A DNA stretch of 64,000 bases from Labrenzia sp. DG1229 (lineage in GTDB: Bacteria > Pseudomonadota > Alphaproteobacteria > Rhizobiales > Stappiaceae). The stretch covers positions 204,033 to 268,032 of the forward strand of contig NZ_KI928930.1 of the NCBI RefSeq assembly GCF_000521215.1, given 5' to 3'. Shown in pieces: positions 51,972 to 61,585 of this stretch (positions are counted from its first letter, which is position 1; each line of letters opens with the position of its first letter). Below the pieces are notes generated by a model that saw only the letters and a program-made list of their open reading frames with translations, did not search any database and had not been told where the DNA came from. Position numbers and translations under genes: made by a program.

Positions 51972-54554
51972 TCAACCTCCCGCGTCGAAGATCCGGTTGA
52001 CAGCTGTCATGGTCTGTCTGCCGAAGGCTCCGTCAATCGCCCCGCTGTAGAACCCGGTGTTGAGCAATCGTTCCTGAAACGTTTTGCGAAAGTCCGAAGG
52101 CCAGGCTTGCGCATTGTCCGACAACTCGTTCAATGCCCGCTCAGAGCCGGAACGAAGCGACATTTCCATCCAGAACGCAGCTATTTCATAACTTTGCTCT
52201 TTGTACCGGGAGCCTGCGTAATATTCCGCAAGATTGTACATCGCGAGCGGAAAGCCTTCATCGGCGCTCTTTTGAAACCATTCGCGTGCCTTGACAAAAT
52301 CCGGAACCACACCTTCACCTTCACGATGCATGACGCCGATGTTGTTCATCGCCGCCCGGTTTCCGAGTGACGCGGCTTTTTGATACCAGTCCATTTCTTC
52401 TCTGGGGTCCGGGTCTGTTCCCTTGCCCTCGTAGATCATGAGACCGATATTGACCATTGCCGCGCTGTTGCCCTTTTCAGCTGCCTTCCGATACCAGTCC
52501 AACGCCTTGGCATAGTCACGCTGCGTACCGGTTCCGCTCTCGTAGAGATCAGCGGCGTTATACATTCCCTCTTCATTGCCGTCAGCTGCCGACTTCAGGA
52601 ACCAGGACAGTGCCTCTTTGGGATCTTCTTTCACGCCAATGCCGTCCCTGTAGAGGATCCCGATATTGTTGAGGCCGTATGAATTGCCCAGGTTCGCGGC
52701 TTTTTCGTACCAGATGAATGCCTGGGCGTTGTCCTGCGGAACGCCGGTTCCGTTCTCATAAAGAATTCCGATATCGACCATGGCATCCGTGCTGCCGTAA
52801 TCAGCGGCCAGCCGGTACCATTTCAGTGCTTCTACGGGATTTAGCGGTATTCCTACCCCGGAAACATAAAGATCGGCGAGGTTTCTCATCGCCTTGAGAA
52901 AGTTGAGGTTTGCAGCCCGGGTGAACCATTTGACCGCTTCTTCGGCATCTTGCGCCACGCCCTGTCCATCACGGTACATGACGCCTATGTTGTTGATCGC
53001 GGCCCTGTTGCCGAGATTTGCGGCCTTGCGATACCAGTCGAACTCGTCAGCGCGCGTCATGTCCGCCGCCTGACCCCGGTCGTGCATCAATCCGAGCTCG
53101 ACCATGGCATCGCTGTGACCGAGGGTCGCCGCCTGAGTGAACAGCTCTCTTGCCCTCCCAAGGTCTTTCGCCGTTCCTTCACCATTGAGGTACATCAGGC
53201 CCAGATTGTTCATCGAGGCTGCTGACCCGGCCGCCGCCGCGCCTGCATAAAGATCAATGGCCTCTGCATCGCGATCCAGGTAGTCGAGTGCTCTGGCGTG
53301 CTGAAACAGGAACCGGGGTTTGTCCGGATGATCGGCAACGGCTTGCGAACATGCCTCTGCGGCTTCCGGGCCGTCGATATCGCCAAAATAGACACCAGCC
53401 ACGCCTGCAGGGCGCATCGGATCATCGGGCGACGCGGCAAGGTGATCGCACAATGTGATTTCTTCAGTCAGTTCTGCTTGTGACAGGCCTGCATCCTCGT
53501 TGCCAACGCATTGTTCGAACAGCTTGACAAAATCATGGTAGCCGCGGGTCGATGCTGTGGTTTCCAGTCCGAATTCACGCGTTGCTTCCAGGAAACATGA
53601 TTCTTCTTCCGGATTTCGGATTGCAATCGCAGAAGGAGAAGAAATGTCGGCAACATTGGTCTTTGTGGAAACACGGTCTTCCTGAACAACCGGTTGTGAC
53701 TGTGCGACAGCAGGTTTTTGCCGCTGGTTCAGCTTAAACTCTCCGATCAGCTGATCATAATAGGCCGGTGTTTGTTTGTGGCGGACCTGGGAGGCTTCTT
53801 CGCGAACAACGGTTCTCAGCCGGAGCATCATGTCCCGAATGCCGAGTTGAGGTTCGTCCAGCAGCCTCAGGAAATGCCGGGTGAACAGGCCGTTGGGATT
53901 GGCGTCGCCGGGACCGAGGTTATCCAGCGCAAGTTGATTGGCACCGGCGGAATAAATCACGAACAGGCCATCAGGAGGCGTGCCCAGGTCTCCCATTCCA
54001 CGTGCTGCTCCCAGGCTGCGCGTTCCGTTTGACTGGAAGGGGTTTTCGCGGCAGGAGTCAAGGATAACCAGGGACACATTTGCGCCACTTGCTTCCAGGT
54101 CCAGCAACAAGGTGGTCAGGTTGATGGCCCGGTGCCGTAGTTTCCTTTCTCCATCCACGCTCAGTGCGGGCACGTCGATCGGAAGAAGGTAGTTGGATCC
54201 CTGGACCTCCAATCCGTGTCCGGCATAGAAAACGACAACTTCGGAGCCGTCCTCAATCCGACTCAGGAAATTGTCGATCAGTTCGGACAGGCCAAAGATA
54301 TCCAGATCCAGCCCGAGGTGAACGGCAAATCCCAAACCCCTGAGTTTTTCGCCGACAGACGTGGCATCGTTGATCGGGTTGTCGAGATCGGTAACGTACT
54401 CGTAGTCATTGTTGCCGATGACGAGCGCAATACGCGAGAGGTTCCCTTCCACGGGCTCCGGTCTCAGCACTTCAGTCGTTCCGCCCAGCACCGGGGAAAG
54501 CTGTGTGAGCAGCAGAAGCACAGCAACAGGAATGGCAATACAGTGTCTTAGCAT
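51972..54554 (-). CDS. Caspase-like (C14) peptidase with Sel1 repeats and PG-binding end
   Basis: 860 residues. Signal peptide (IAIPVAVLLLLTQLSPVLGG). Caspase p20-like domain (about 40-275) with catalytic His 113 in VVFYAGHGLEV and Cys 168 in LVILDSCRENPF. A linker is followed by about ten Sel1 repeats (about 445-805), nine of which form three copies of a 108-residue block. The C-terminus (about 820-860) resembles a peptidoglycan-binding fold (LNTGFYSGAIDGAFGRQTMTAVNRIF). Exported, probably periplasmic. Bacterial relatives act in cell-death, stress or scaffold roles; no partner protease target is visible. Confidence 0.85.
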   Translation of the reverse strand: MLRHCIAIPVAVLLLLTQLSPVLGGTTEVLRPEPVEGNLSRIALVIGNNDYEYVTDLDNPINDATSVGEKLRGLGFAVHLGLDLDIFGLSELIDNFLSRIEDGSEVVVFYAGHGLEVQGSNYLLPIDVPALSVDGERKLRHRAINLTTLLLDLEASGANVSLVILDSCRENPFQSNGTRSLGAARGMGDLGTPPDGLFVIYSAGANQLALDNLGPGDANPNGLFTRHFLRLLDEPQLGIRDMMLRLRTVVREEASQVRHKQTPAYYDQLIGEFKLNQRQKPAVAQSQPVVQEDRVSTKTNVADISSPSAIAIRNPEEESCFLEATREFGLETTASTRGYHDFVKLFEQCVGNEDAGLSQAELTEEITLCDHLAASPDDPMRPAGVAGVYFGDIDGPEAAEACSQAVADHPDKPRFLFQHARALDYLDRDAEAIDLYAGAAAAGSAASMNNLGLMYLNGEGTAKDLGRARELFTQAATLGHSDAMVELGLMHDRGQAADMTRADEFDWYRKAANLGNRAAINNIGVMYRDGQGVAQDAEEAVKWFTRAANLNFLKAMRNLADLYVSGVGIPLNPVEALKWYRLAADYGSTDAMVDIGILYENGTGVPQDNAQAFIWYEKAANLGNSYGLNNIGILYRDGIGVKEDPKEALSWFLKSAADGNEEGMYNAADLYESGTGTQRDYAKALDWYRKAAEKGNSAAMVNIGLMIYEGKGTDPDPREEMDWYQKAASLGNRAAMNNIGVMHREGEGVVPDFVKAREWFQKSADEGFPLAMYNLAEYYAGSRYKEQSYEIAAFWMEMSLRSGSERALNELSDNAQAWPSDFRKTFQERLLNTGFYSGAIDGAFGRQTMTAVNRIFDAGG

Positions 54555-54823
54555 TTCAAATGATTGCCCGTTTCTCGGAATTAATTTTTTGAACTGAACT
54601 GCCTTGCAGGTGCGTCCGTTTTGATTTTTTCTTGTTTTCCCTTTGGTTAGATGGATCCTAATATTGCTGGTCGGTCAGTAGCGGTCAACATGCATCTTTG
54701 TGCATTTCATTCAATTTTACGAGCTTGACGGGTGGTCGAACCCAGCTAATCGGAGGAGGAGATTTATGCGATAATTCGCAATTCGGCGCTTTCCCGGACG
54801 GGCAGAACCATGTGCAAATGCGT

Positions 54824-55408
54824 TCACACACCGTGTCGGTCCGCCAGTTCCGGAATCCGTGTCTCGACTGCAACTTGCATTCCCATCCGATTGTAAAATT
54901 GCACCGCGTCGTTGTCAGCCGCAACGTCAAGGCAAACTCGGTCGCAGTTCGCTTCCTTCGCCTTTGATTTTGCAACATCAAGCAATTGTCGACCAATTCC
55001 GAGACGGCGGGCTTTTGACGAGATTGTCAGATCAAACACGAAATAGGACCCTTCGAGCCCGTGCGGAAAAAGCTGAGCCATCATGTCAAACGCATGGTTC
55101 AGATGCTTGTGAAACTCCGCACCTTCGTTCCGGCCCTCCCTTAGGCGCGTATGGATGAAATGTTCGTCGAATTCTTCCAGTGTGTGAGATATCAGGACAC
55201 CCAGAATTTCTTCATTTCGAACGGCAAGAGTCATTTGCTTGTGGCACACGATACCTTTGCTTTCCGGCCAGTCGCAGGCAAAGACGCGGCGCCAGCGGTC
55301 TCTTGTGCCGAAGAGAAACGTCATGAGCGGTTTGTCGACGGTCCAGATAAGATCGGCGATTGGCCGAGCCGGGTGTTCGGCTTTTGCATCTACTATGGAA
55401 ACGCTCAT
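54824..55408 (-). CDS. GNAT-family N-acetyltransferase
   Basis: 194 residues from ATG 55408, with GGGAGG 8 bases upstream; a longer frame to 55480 lacks support. The acetyl-CoA loop is in FDLTISSKARRLGIGRQLLDVAKSKAKE, followed by CLDVAADNDAVQFYNRMGM, the GNAT C-terminal pattern. N-terminal part (about 1-90) is less conserved. Substrate unknown. It stands alone near the LacI gene. Confidence 0.85.
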   Translation of the reverse strand: MSVSIVDAKAEHPARPIADLIWTVDKPLMTFLFGTRDRWRRVFACDWPESKGIVCHKQMTLAVRNEEILGVLISHTLEEFDEHFIHTRLREGRNEGAEFHKHLNHAFDMMAQLFPHGLEGSYFVFDLTISSKARRLGIGRQLLDVAKSKAKEANCDRVCLDVAADNDAVQFYNRMGMQVAVETRIPELADRHGV

Positions 55409-55516
55409 TCTGGCGACCTCCCGTGAGTTTTCTTCACCCTGCACCGGGTTTATTGAAGCCGGCGTTTTCATGTCTGCCACCCGCCTTGAGACGTGAGCAG
55501 AACTGATCTGTTCAAC

Positions 55517-56539
55517 CTAGAGACTGCAATTGTATCTGGTGTGAACAAGGATCTGTGTCGGACGGACGTCTGTATCGACACCTTCGTGAAATGTCTTGAT
55601 CCAGTGAGCCGCTGCCTGAACTTCTGCTTCGAAGTCGTGTGAAATCACGTAATCCATGATTCCTGACACGAGCAGTTGCTGAGAATTGACGGTCAGTTCG
55701 TGACCGACAAAAATGGTCTTTTCCGCAACCGCTGCCACTTCGAGTGCCTGGGCAACACCGCGGTTTGCACCCGCAACATTGTAAATGGCAGGGGGTAACC
55801 CGTGTGCTTCGAAATGTTGCAATAGCTGAGAACAGGTTGTCTCGGTTGCATCGTCGGCGATTACTCTTTCTTCGATACGCAGGTGAGGATAGGTCGATCT
55901 CAAGACGCGCCGAAAACCCATTTCCCGTTCTTGCTGACATCGGAAAGCGACACTCATCACGATAAGGATCCTTTGCCGGGATTTCGTCAGCGACTGACCG
56001 ATCAATTGAGCCGCGACACTTCCGGCGGCGTGCTGATCGTTTCCGACATAGGCATTTCGACGTGAACTCGGAAGATCCGTGGTGAGGCAGACAACCGGTA
56101 CACCATCCCGGCAGACTGTCCGAACCGCGTGATTGATTGCCGGATGCTCCCTGGCAATCAGGACAAGGCCATCGCTGTTTTTGCCGGCATCGATAATCCT
56201 GCCTGCCAGACTTTGAGGGTCGGACTGGTTGGTTTCGGCAAATATGCCGGACACTGAAACACCAGGCTTGGATCGATTGGTAACGATTACTGCCTCGCTG
56301 ACCGCACTGTTGAAGGTCTTTCCGGACTCGCACAGAAGCGTAATGTTCAAATCGCCGGATGAACTGGCGGAATGCTGAAGCTTGAAAAGCGCCGCTTGAA
56401 CGCGCGCCCTCGTTTCATTCCGGACGCCCGCCCGTCCATTCAGAGTCCTGTCTACTGTTGCAACTCCCAAACCGGACAGATCGGCAATCTCCTGGATCGT
56501 CGGTCCTTTCCAGCTATGAGCCGATTTGGTTCGTGTCAT
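55517..56539 (-). CDS. LacI-family transcriptional regulator
   Basis: 340 residues from ATG 56539 (GTG 56542 possible). LacI helix-turn-helix with PTIQEIADLSGLGVATVDRTLNGRAGV, then a Peripla_BP-like effector domain with FAETNQSDPQSLAGRIIDAG, VVCLTTDLPSSRRNAYVGNDQHAAG and TIFVGHELT. The HTH departs from consensus ATVSR (here ATVDR), a variant seen in regulators that also govern ABC operons. Divergent from the dehydrogenase operon; two near-identical palindromes lie between. Likely represses the operon at 56744. Confidence 0.88.
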   Translation of the reverse strand: MTRTKSAHSWKGPTIQEIADLSGLGVATVDRTLNGRAGVRNETRARVQAALFKLQHSASSSGDLNITLLCESGKTFNSAVSEAVIVTNRSKPGVSVSGIFAETNQSDPQSLAGRIIDAGKNSDGLVLIAREHPAINHAVRTVCRDGVPVVCLTTDLPSSRRNAYVGNDQHAAGSVAAQLIGQSLTKSRQRILIVMSVAFRCQQEREMGFRRVLRSTYPHLRIEERVIADDATETTCSQLLQHFEAHGLPPAIYNVAGANRGVAQALEVAAVAEKTIFVGHELTVNSQQLLVSGIMDYVISHDFEAEVQAAAHWIKTFHEGVDTDVRPTQILVHTRYNCSL

Positions 56540-56557
56540 CACTGTTCTCTCTTATTC

Positions 56558-56574
56558 TGATGTGAAATACATCA
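56558..56574. promoter_or_regulatory. LacI operator 1
   Basis: TGATGT-GAAAT-ACATCA, within the longer perfect repeat TTCTGATGT-N5-ACATCAGAA (56555-56577), 18 bp upstream of the LacI start. Pairs with the site at 56629-56645. Confidence 0.7.
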
Positions 56575-56628
56575 GAAAAACTCCTCAGACCCAATCCATT
56601 GCTGAAATCAAGCGAAATATCCAATCAG

Positions 56629-56645
56629 TGATGGATTTCACATCA
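56629..56645. promoter_or_regulatory. LacI operator 2
   Basis: On the minus strand TGATGTGAAATCCATCA, identical to operator 1 at 16 of 17 positions. Centres are 71 bp apart, suitable for cooperative or looped binding of one LacI dimer pair. Confidence 0.7.
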
Positions 56646-56743
56646 ATATTCATCGTTCAACCCGCTTTAAAAACGAATTTTCCACTCACATACTGATTGA
56701 AACAAAACGGGAGGACGTCACCTGTTGAGGTGGCGAAGGGCAA

Positions 56744-57766
56744 GTGTCGGTTCGAGTTGCCTTGATTGGAGCTGGAGTGATGGGGGCGGATCATGCCAGC
56801 ATCATTTCAGGTGATGTGCCAGGAGCAACGCTTCAGGTCGTCTGCGATGCCTCGAAAGACACGGCAATTCGCATCGCGGACGCGTATTCGGCCAAGGACG
56901 TCAGCACGGACCCGCTCGAAACAATCAGGCGCAACGACGTCGATGCGGTGCTGATCGCCAGCCCCGACCCCACGCATGCTGAGTTGACGCTTGCATCCCT
57001 TCATCTACGCAAGCCTGTGCTTTGCGAAAAACCACTGGCACAGACCGTGGATGAGGCTCTGATGGTTCTCGAGGCTGAATGCGCACTTGGTCAACAGCTG
57101 GTGCATGTGGGCTTTATGCGCCGTTTCGATCCATCCTATGTCGAAATGAAGTCGGCAATGCATTCGGGCCGGATCGGTGCCGCAGTCATGATGCACAACC
57201 TTCATCGAAATGTTTCCGCGCCGCCAAATTTCAGCGGACTGATGGCGGTAACAAATTCCGCGCCGCATGAGTTCGACATCATCAGATATGTTCTGGGCAC
57301 GAATATTTCGGCGATTTCGGCCTTTGAACCGGCACTCGACACCGATGGTGCCTGCAAGCCGGTTGTCATGGTCATCGAAACAACATGCGGTCAGCTCGTT
57401 ACCGTCGAGGTAAACAACAATGCAGGTTACGGTTATGACGTCAGGTGCGAGCTCGTGGGCACCGAGGGCTCGGTATCGCTTCAGACTCAATTTCAGACAC
57501 GCATCGACCAGAACCTGTCGGCCGGAACGGTTTACGCCGCTGATTGGCGCCCACGATTTCGCGAGGCCTACCGGCTGCAGAACAAGGCCTGGATTGCCTC
57601 GGTCAAGTCCGGTCAGCCCGTGATCCAGGCTGCCGATGCCTGGGATGGCTATTGCGCAGCCGTGATTGCAGAGGCCGGAGCAAGTGCTCTCACTTCAGGC
57701 AACAAGGCCGCAGTCAAGCTGGTCGAGCGGCCGGCACTGTACACCAAAACGGGAGACGCGGCATGA
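56744..57766 (+). CDS. Gfo/Idh/MocA-family dehydrogenase (inositol-2-dehydrogenase-like)
   Basis: 340 residues, GTG start. N-terminal NAD(P)-binding Rossmann VALIGAGVMGADHASII, then the family's EKP motif in CEKPLAQTVDEALMV. The catalytic-domain region HEFDIIRYVLG and YDVRCELVGTEGSVSLQT follow. Length fits IolG-type enzymes (about 330-340). It is the first plus-strand gene after the divergent LacI, and its stop overlaps the isomerase start (ATGA). Probably oxidises a cyclitol or sugar at one carbon. The substrate is unknown. Confidence 0.87.
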   Translation: MSVRVALIGAGVMGADHASIISGDVPGATLQVVCDASKDTAIRIADAYSAKDVSTDPLETIRRNDVDAVLIASPDPTHAELTLASLHLRKPVLCEKPLAQTVDEALMVLEAECALGQQLVHVGFMRRFDPSYVEMKSAMHSGRIGAAVMMHNLHRNVSAPPNFSGLMAVTNSAPHEFDIIRYVLGTNISAISAFEPALDTDGACKPVVMVIETTCGQLVTVEVNNNAGYGYDVRCELVGTEGSVSLQTQFQTRIDQNLSAGTVYAADWRPRFREAYRLQNKAWIASVKSGQPVIQAADAWDGYCAAVIAEAGASALTSGNKAAVKLVERPALYTKTGDAA

Positions 57767-58722
57767 AGCTCGGCTTTGTATCGGACAGCCTTGGCGGGTT
57801 GGGCTTTCAGGAACTTCTCGAAACGGCGGTTCGTCTTGGCGTTAGCGGTGTTGAAATAAACACGGGCGGCTGGTCAACCGCTCCACATTTTGATCTGGAT
57901 GCCATGAAATCCGGCACTGATGCCCGCAAGGCTTTTCGCAGGGCGTTTGACGAACGGGGACTGGAAATCATCTGTCTCAATGCAAATGGCAATCCCCTGC
58001 ATCCGGTGGACACGTCACAGGCCGAGTGCCTGAAGGATACGATCCGAATAGCTGGCGACCTGGGCATTACGACTATTTGCGCCATGTCGGGATTGCCGGC
58101 GGGAGCACCGGGCGACACGACGCCCAACTGGATCGTTTCCAGTTGGCCACCGGAAACCCGGACCATCCTTGATTATCAGTGGAACGATGTTCTCATTCCA
58201 TTCTGGAGTGAAATCGTCGACTTGGCCAAAGTGCATGGTGTCGGGCGTATCGCCCTTGAACTGCACGGCAACCAGTGTGTCTTCAATGTTTCCTCCGCGG
58301 AAAAACTTCGCGAAGCGGTCGGGCCTGTTATCGGGGTCAATCTCGATCCTTCGCATCTTTTCTGGATGGGTGCCGATCCACTCGTCGCGGCGGAAGCACT
58401 CGGGGACGCGATTTATCACGTGCATGCGAAAGACACGATGTTGAACCCGCAGGTACAGGCCACAAGGAGCCTCCTTGAAAACGGCAGCCTTACGGATATC
58501 GTCTCCCGTAGCTGGAGTTACATAACGCTGGGATTTGGCCACGGGGAAGAGTGGTGGCGACAATTTTGCTATCGATTGCGAATGGCAAAATATGACGGTT
58601 GGCTGAGTATTGAGCACGAAGATGTCTTGCTAAACTCTGAGGAAGGGCTTGTTAAATCGATTGAAATGCTCCGTAATGTCTTGCCTGTTGCGACGTCCGA
58701 CTATGTGCCGCAGGCAATTTGA
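57763..58722 (+). CDS. Sugar phosphate isomerase/epimerase-like TIM-barrel protein
   Basis: 319 residues from ATG 57763, coupled to the dehydrogenase by a 4-bp overlap. Xylose-isomerase-like AP-endonuclease-2 fold: FVSDSLGGLGFQELLETAVRLGVSGVEI, then metal-ligand strands RIALELHGNQ, VNLDPSHLFW, YHVHAKDT and SIEHED, supplying the Glu-Asp-His-Glu set. Similar proteins isomerise keto-sugars or keto-inositols. Acts with the dehydrogenase in the same pathway; its reaction is inferred. Confidence 0.85.
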   Translation: MKLGFVSDSLGGLGFQELLETAVRLGVSGVEINTGGWSTAPHFDLDAMKSGTDARKAFRRAFDERGLEIICLNANGNPLHPVDTSQAECLKDTIRIAGDLGITTICAMSGLPAGAPGDTTPNWIVSSWPPETRTILDYQWNDVLIPFWSEIVDLAKVHGVGRIALELHGNQCVFNVSSAEKLREAVGPVIGVNLDPSHLFWMGADPLVAAEALGDAIYHVHAKDTMLNPQVQATRSLLENGSLTDIVSRSWSYITLGFGHGEEWWRQFCYRLRMAKYDGWLSIEHEDVLLNSEEGLVKSIEMLRNVLPVATSDYVPQAI

Positions 58723-58734
58723 GGGAGGAAATCG

Positions 58735-59475
58735 TTGGGGCTTCTAAATCTGAACGGCATCACGAAGAGTTTTGGTGCGATTCACGCGCTGAACGGGGTG
58801 GACCTGTCGATCGATCCGGGGGAAGCGGTCGGCCTGATGGGGGATAATGGTGCGGGCAAGTCGACCCTGATGAAAATCATCGCGGGAAATTTCAAACCGA
58901 CGAGCGGTGAAATCCGGATCGAGGACAAGTCGGTCGAATTTCACAAACCAATTGATGCGAGATATGCGGGAATTGAGATCGTTTATCAGGATCTGGCGCT
59001 GTGCGACAACCTGACGGCCGCGGCAAATGTGTTTCTCGGTCGGGAGGCGAAGAAGAGAATCGGCCCGTTTTCGTGGCTCGACCACGGGGCAATGTACAAG
59101 CGTGCCGGGGAACTGTTTTCGGAGTTGAAATCGGAAACCCGGCCAAGAGATCTTGTTCGTCAGATGTCTGGTGGACAACGGCAGGCCGTTGCCATCGCCA
59201 GGACACGCTTGTCGGATCCGAAACTGGTCCTGATGGATGAGCCCACGGCTGCCATATCGGTTCGCCAGGTTGCAGAAGTTCTGGCGCTCATCAAACGCCT
59301 GAAGGATACCGGCCATGCGGTCATTCTGGTGTCTCACAGGATGCCGGATGTTTTCGATGTGTGCGACCGTGTCGCCGTTCTTCGCCGGGGTACGAAAGTA
59401 GCCGACAAGCACATCAAGGAAACGAGCCCCGAGGAAGTGACCGGGCTAATCACGGGGGCGATCGAAGCGGCATGA
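58735..59475 (+). CDS. ABC transporter ATPase (single-domain, ribose/fructose type)
   Basis: 246 residues, TTG start behind GGAGG at 58722-58727. Walker A GDNGAGKST (40-48), signature MSGGQRQ, Walker B LVLMDEPTA, H-loop in VILVSHRMPDV. Ribose-family ATPases are usually about 500 residues with two ABC domains; this is a one-domain version, as in FrcA-type systems. It is 12 bp after the isomerase and overlaps the permease start by 4 bp. It energises the importer below. Confidence 0.92.
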   Translation: MGLLNLNGITKSFGAIHALNGVDLSIDPGEAVGLMGDNGAGKSTLMKIIAGNFKPTSGEIRIEDKSVEFHKPIDARYAGIEIVYQDLALCDNLTAAANVFLGREAKKRIGPFSWLDHGAMYKRAGELFSELKSETRPRDLVRQMSGGQRQAVAIARTRLSDPKLVLMDEPTAAISVRQVAEVLALIKRLKDTGHAVILVSHRMPDVFDVCDRVAVLRRGTKVADKHIKETSPEEVTGLITGAIEAA

Positions 59476-60542
59476 CCGAAGAACTGACAGATCAGAAACA
59501 ACGACGGCATCCGGGCCGTGGTCCGGTGGACACCTTGAACGAAATGGATCATGCCGCCATCGACGACAGCATCACGTCCCGCCAGGAAGTGTCAGGCTTC
59601 GGCTCGATGATCAGGACACAGCCGTTTTGGGTTTTTCTGGCGATCCTGGCAATCGGTTTCGTGATGACCTTTGTCTCCGACGCGTTCATGACTGAACGCA
59701 ACATGTTCAACATTACCCGTAACTTCGCCTTCTTCGGCATCATGGCACTCGGCATGTCAGCGGTTATCTGCACGGCTGGTATCGACCTTTCCGTTGGTTC
59801 GCTGCTCGGTCTGTGTGCCATTACACTGGGCCTGACCATGCAGGCGGGTTGGGGGATTGAGGTGGGCTTTGTCGTTTGCATGCTGACGGCCGCGGCCGTT
59901 GGCGCGATCAACGGCGTTCTGATTGCCTATCTGAAGATGGCGCCCTTCGTGGTCACCCTCGGCATGCTCGCGATGGCCAGGTCCATTGCGATGGTCATCT
60001 CAAACAACAAGATGATCTACGAATTCGGTCCCGACATGGAACTGTTCGAGTGGATTGGCGGCGAAAGCATGCTGGGCGTTCCGAATGTGGTCTGGGTGCT
60101 GATACTGATGACGGCGGGATTCTGGTGGGTCTGGAGATATTCCACCTGGGGCAGATGGGTGATTGCCATCGGCGGAAACGCGCAGGCGGCAAAGCTCTCG
60201 GGCATTCCGGTCGAGCGGATGATCGTCTCGGTATACATGGTGTGTTCCATGTGCACGGGTCTCGCGGCATTCATGTTCATCGGTTACACCGGCTCGGCCA
60301 CCAACGGCATGGGTGTGACCTATGAGCTCAATGTGATCGCCGCCAGCGTGATCGGTGGCGCCAATCTCATGGGCGGTGTCGTCTATGCCCTTGGTGCTCC
60401 AATCGGAGCCGCATTGGTCGAACTCATTCGCAATTCACTGCTTTTGGCCGGTATTCCGGCGCTCTGGCAGCAATTCTTCGTTGGCCTGTTCCTGATACTT
60501 GCAGTGCTCCTGGAACAGATCCGAAGCAGAGGGCGAAGTTGA
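59472..60542 (+). CDS. ABC transporter permease (ribose/RbsC type)
   Basis: 356 residues from ATG 59472, overlapping the ATPase by 4 bp. About 50 polar residues precede the first membrane helix. Then about eight to ten helices with GMSAVICTAGIDLSVGSLLGL, AYLKMAPFVVTLGMLAMARSI and AASVIGGANLMGGVVYALGAPIGAALVELI, the BPD_transp_2 hallmarks. Forms the homodimeric channel with the ATPase and the binding protein downstream. Confidence 0.92.
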   Translation: MTEELTDQKQRRHPGRGPVDTLNEMDHAAIDDSITSRQEVSGFGSMIRTQPFWVFLAILAIGFVMTFVSDAFMTERNMFNITRNFAFFGIMALGMSAVICTAGIDLSVGSLLGLCAITLGLTMQAGWGIEVGFVVCMLTAAAVGAINGVLIAYLKMAPFVVTLGMLAMARSIAMVISNNKMIYEFGPDMELFEWIGGESMLGVPNVVWVLILMTAGFWWVWRYSTWGRWVIAIGGNAQAAKLSGIPVERMIVSVYMVCSMCTGLAAFMFIGYTGSATNGMGVTYELNVIAASVIGGANLMGGVVYALGAPIGAALVELIRNSLLLAGIPALWQQFFVGLFLILAVLLEQIRSRGRS

Positions 60543-60578
60543 AGCCCCTCAATTTCTTCAAAATCCAGGGAGGAGAAT

Positions 60579-61562
60579 ATGAAGAAACTACTGACCTTAA
60601 CCGCCATGGCGGCCATTCTGGCCCCCTCAATGGCAATGGCGGACTATACATTCGCGCTTGTGCCCAAGGCGATGAATAATCCGTTCTTCGATCTCGCACG
60701 TGATGGCTGCTACAAGGCCCAGGAAGAACTTGCCGACGTTACCTGTGAATATATCGGGCCGGGTGAACATACCGAGCTGGAACAGATTCAGATCGTGCAG
60801 GATCTCATCACCAAAGGTGTTGATGGAATTGCGGTTGCACCTTCGAATGCACCCGCCATGGCGAAGGTTCTCAAAGCTGCGGCAGACGCAGGCATACCCG
60901 TCATGACCTGGGACTCGGACCTGCTTGATAAGGACAAGAGCCTGCGCACAACCTATGTCGGTACAAACAACTACGATATCGGTGTGAACCTGGCGAAACT
61001 GATCCAGGCGCGACATCCAGACGGTGGCACGGTCTGCCTGCAGACGGGTGGGGCTGCTGCAGCAAACCACAACGAGCGTCTGAAAGGTGCCCGCGATACA
61101 CTGTCTGGCACGGATACGGGGACACCTCCCGGGTCCGCGCTCGCTGGCGACGGTGGCTGGACCGAGATTTCCGGATGCCCGCTCATCACCAATGATGACG
61201 GCAATGTTGCCGTGCAAGGCATGACGGATATCCTAGCGGCAAACCCGGATTTGACAGCATTCCTGTCGACGGGCGCCTTTACGCAGTGGTTCGACAATGC
61301 CTACCGCAAGGCAGCTGAGCCCTATAAGGCAAAAATGGATTCCGGTGACATGACGATCGTGGTCGCGGACACTCTGCCGATGCAGCTTGAGCAAACCAAG
61401 GACGGTCTTGGCAACGGGCTGGTTGGCCAGCGTCCTTACGAGATGGGCTACAAGGCCATGTATATCTTGAAGGAAATTGCCGAAGGCAAGTCGGTTGACG
61501 ATCCGATTTTCACGGGCCTCGACGTTTGCGACAACAAAAACATCGACAGCTGCGTCCAGTAA
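60579..61562 (+). CDS. Sugar ABC transporter solute-binding protein (Peripla_BP_4)
   Basis: 327 residues. Signal peptide LLTLTAMAAILAPSMAMA, then DYTFALVPKAMNNPFFDLARDGC, the opening of ribose/xylose-type binding proteins. KGVDGIAVAPSNAPAM, GIPVMTWDSD, TYVGTNNYDIG and RPYEMGYKAMYIL are further landmarks. Several cysteines (DVTCEYIG, SGCPLI, DVCDNKNIDSC) suggest disulfides in the periplasm. GGAGGAG precedes the start. The ligand is likely the cyclitol or sugar processed by the two enzymes upstream. Confidence 0.92.
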   Translation: MKKLLTLTAMAAILAPSMAMADYTFALVPKAMNNPFFDLARDGCYKAQEELADVTCEYIGPGEHTELEQIQIVQDLITKGVDGIAVAPSNAPAMAKVLKAAADAGIPVMTWDSDLLDKDKSLRTTYVGTNNYDIGVNLAKLIQARHPDGGTVCLQTGGAAAANHNERLKGARDTLSGTDTGTPPGSALAGDGGWTEISGCPLITNDDGNVAVQGMTDILAANPDLTAFLSTGAFTQWFDNAYRKAAEPYKAKMDSGDMTIVVADTLPMQLEQTKDGLGNGLVGQRPYEMGYKAMYILKEIAEGKSVDDPIFTGLDVCDNKNIDSCVQ

Positions 61563-61585
61563 GGTCTGCCAGGACAACAAGGATC

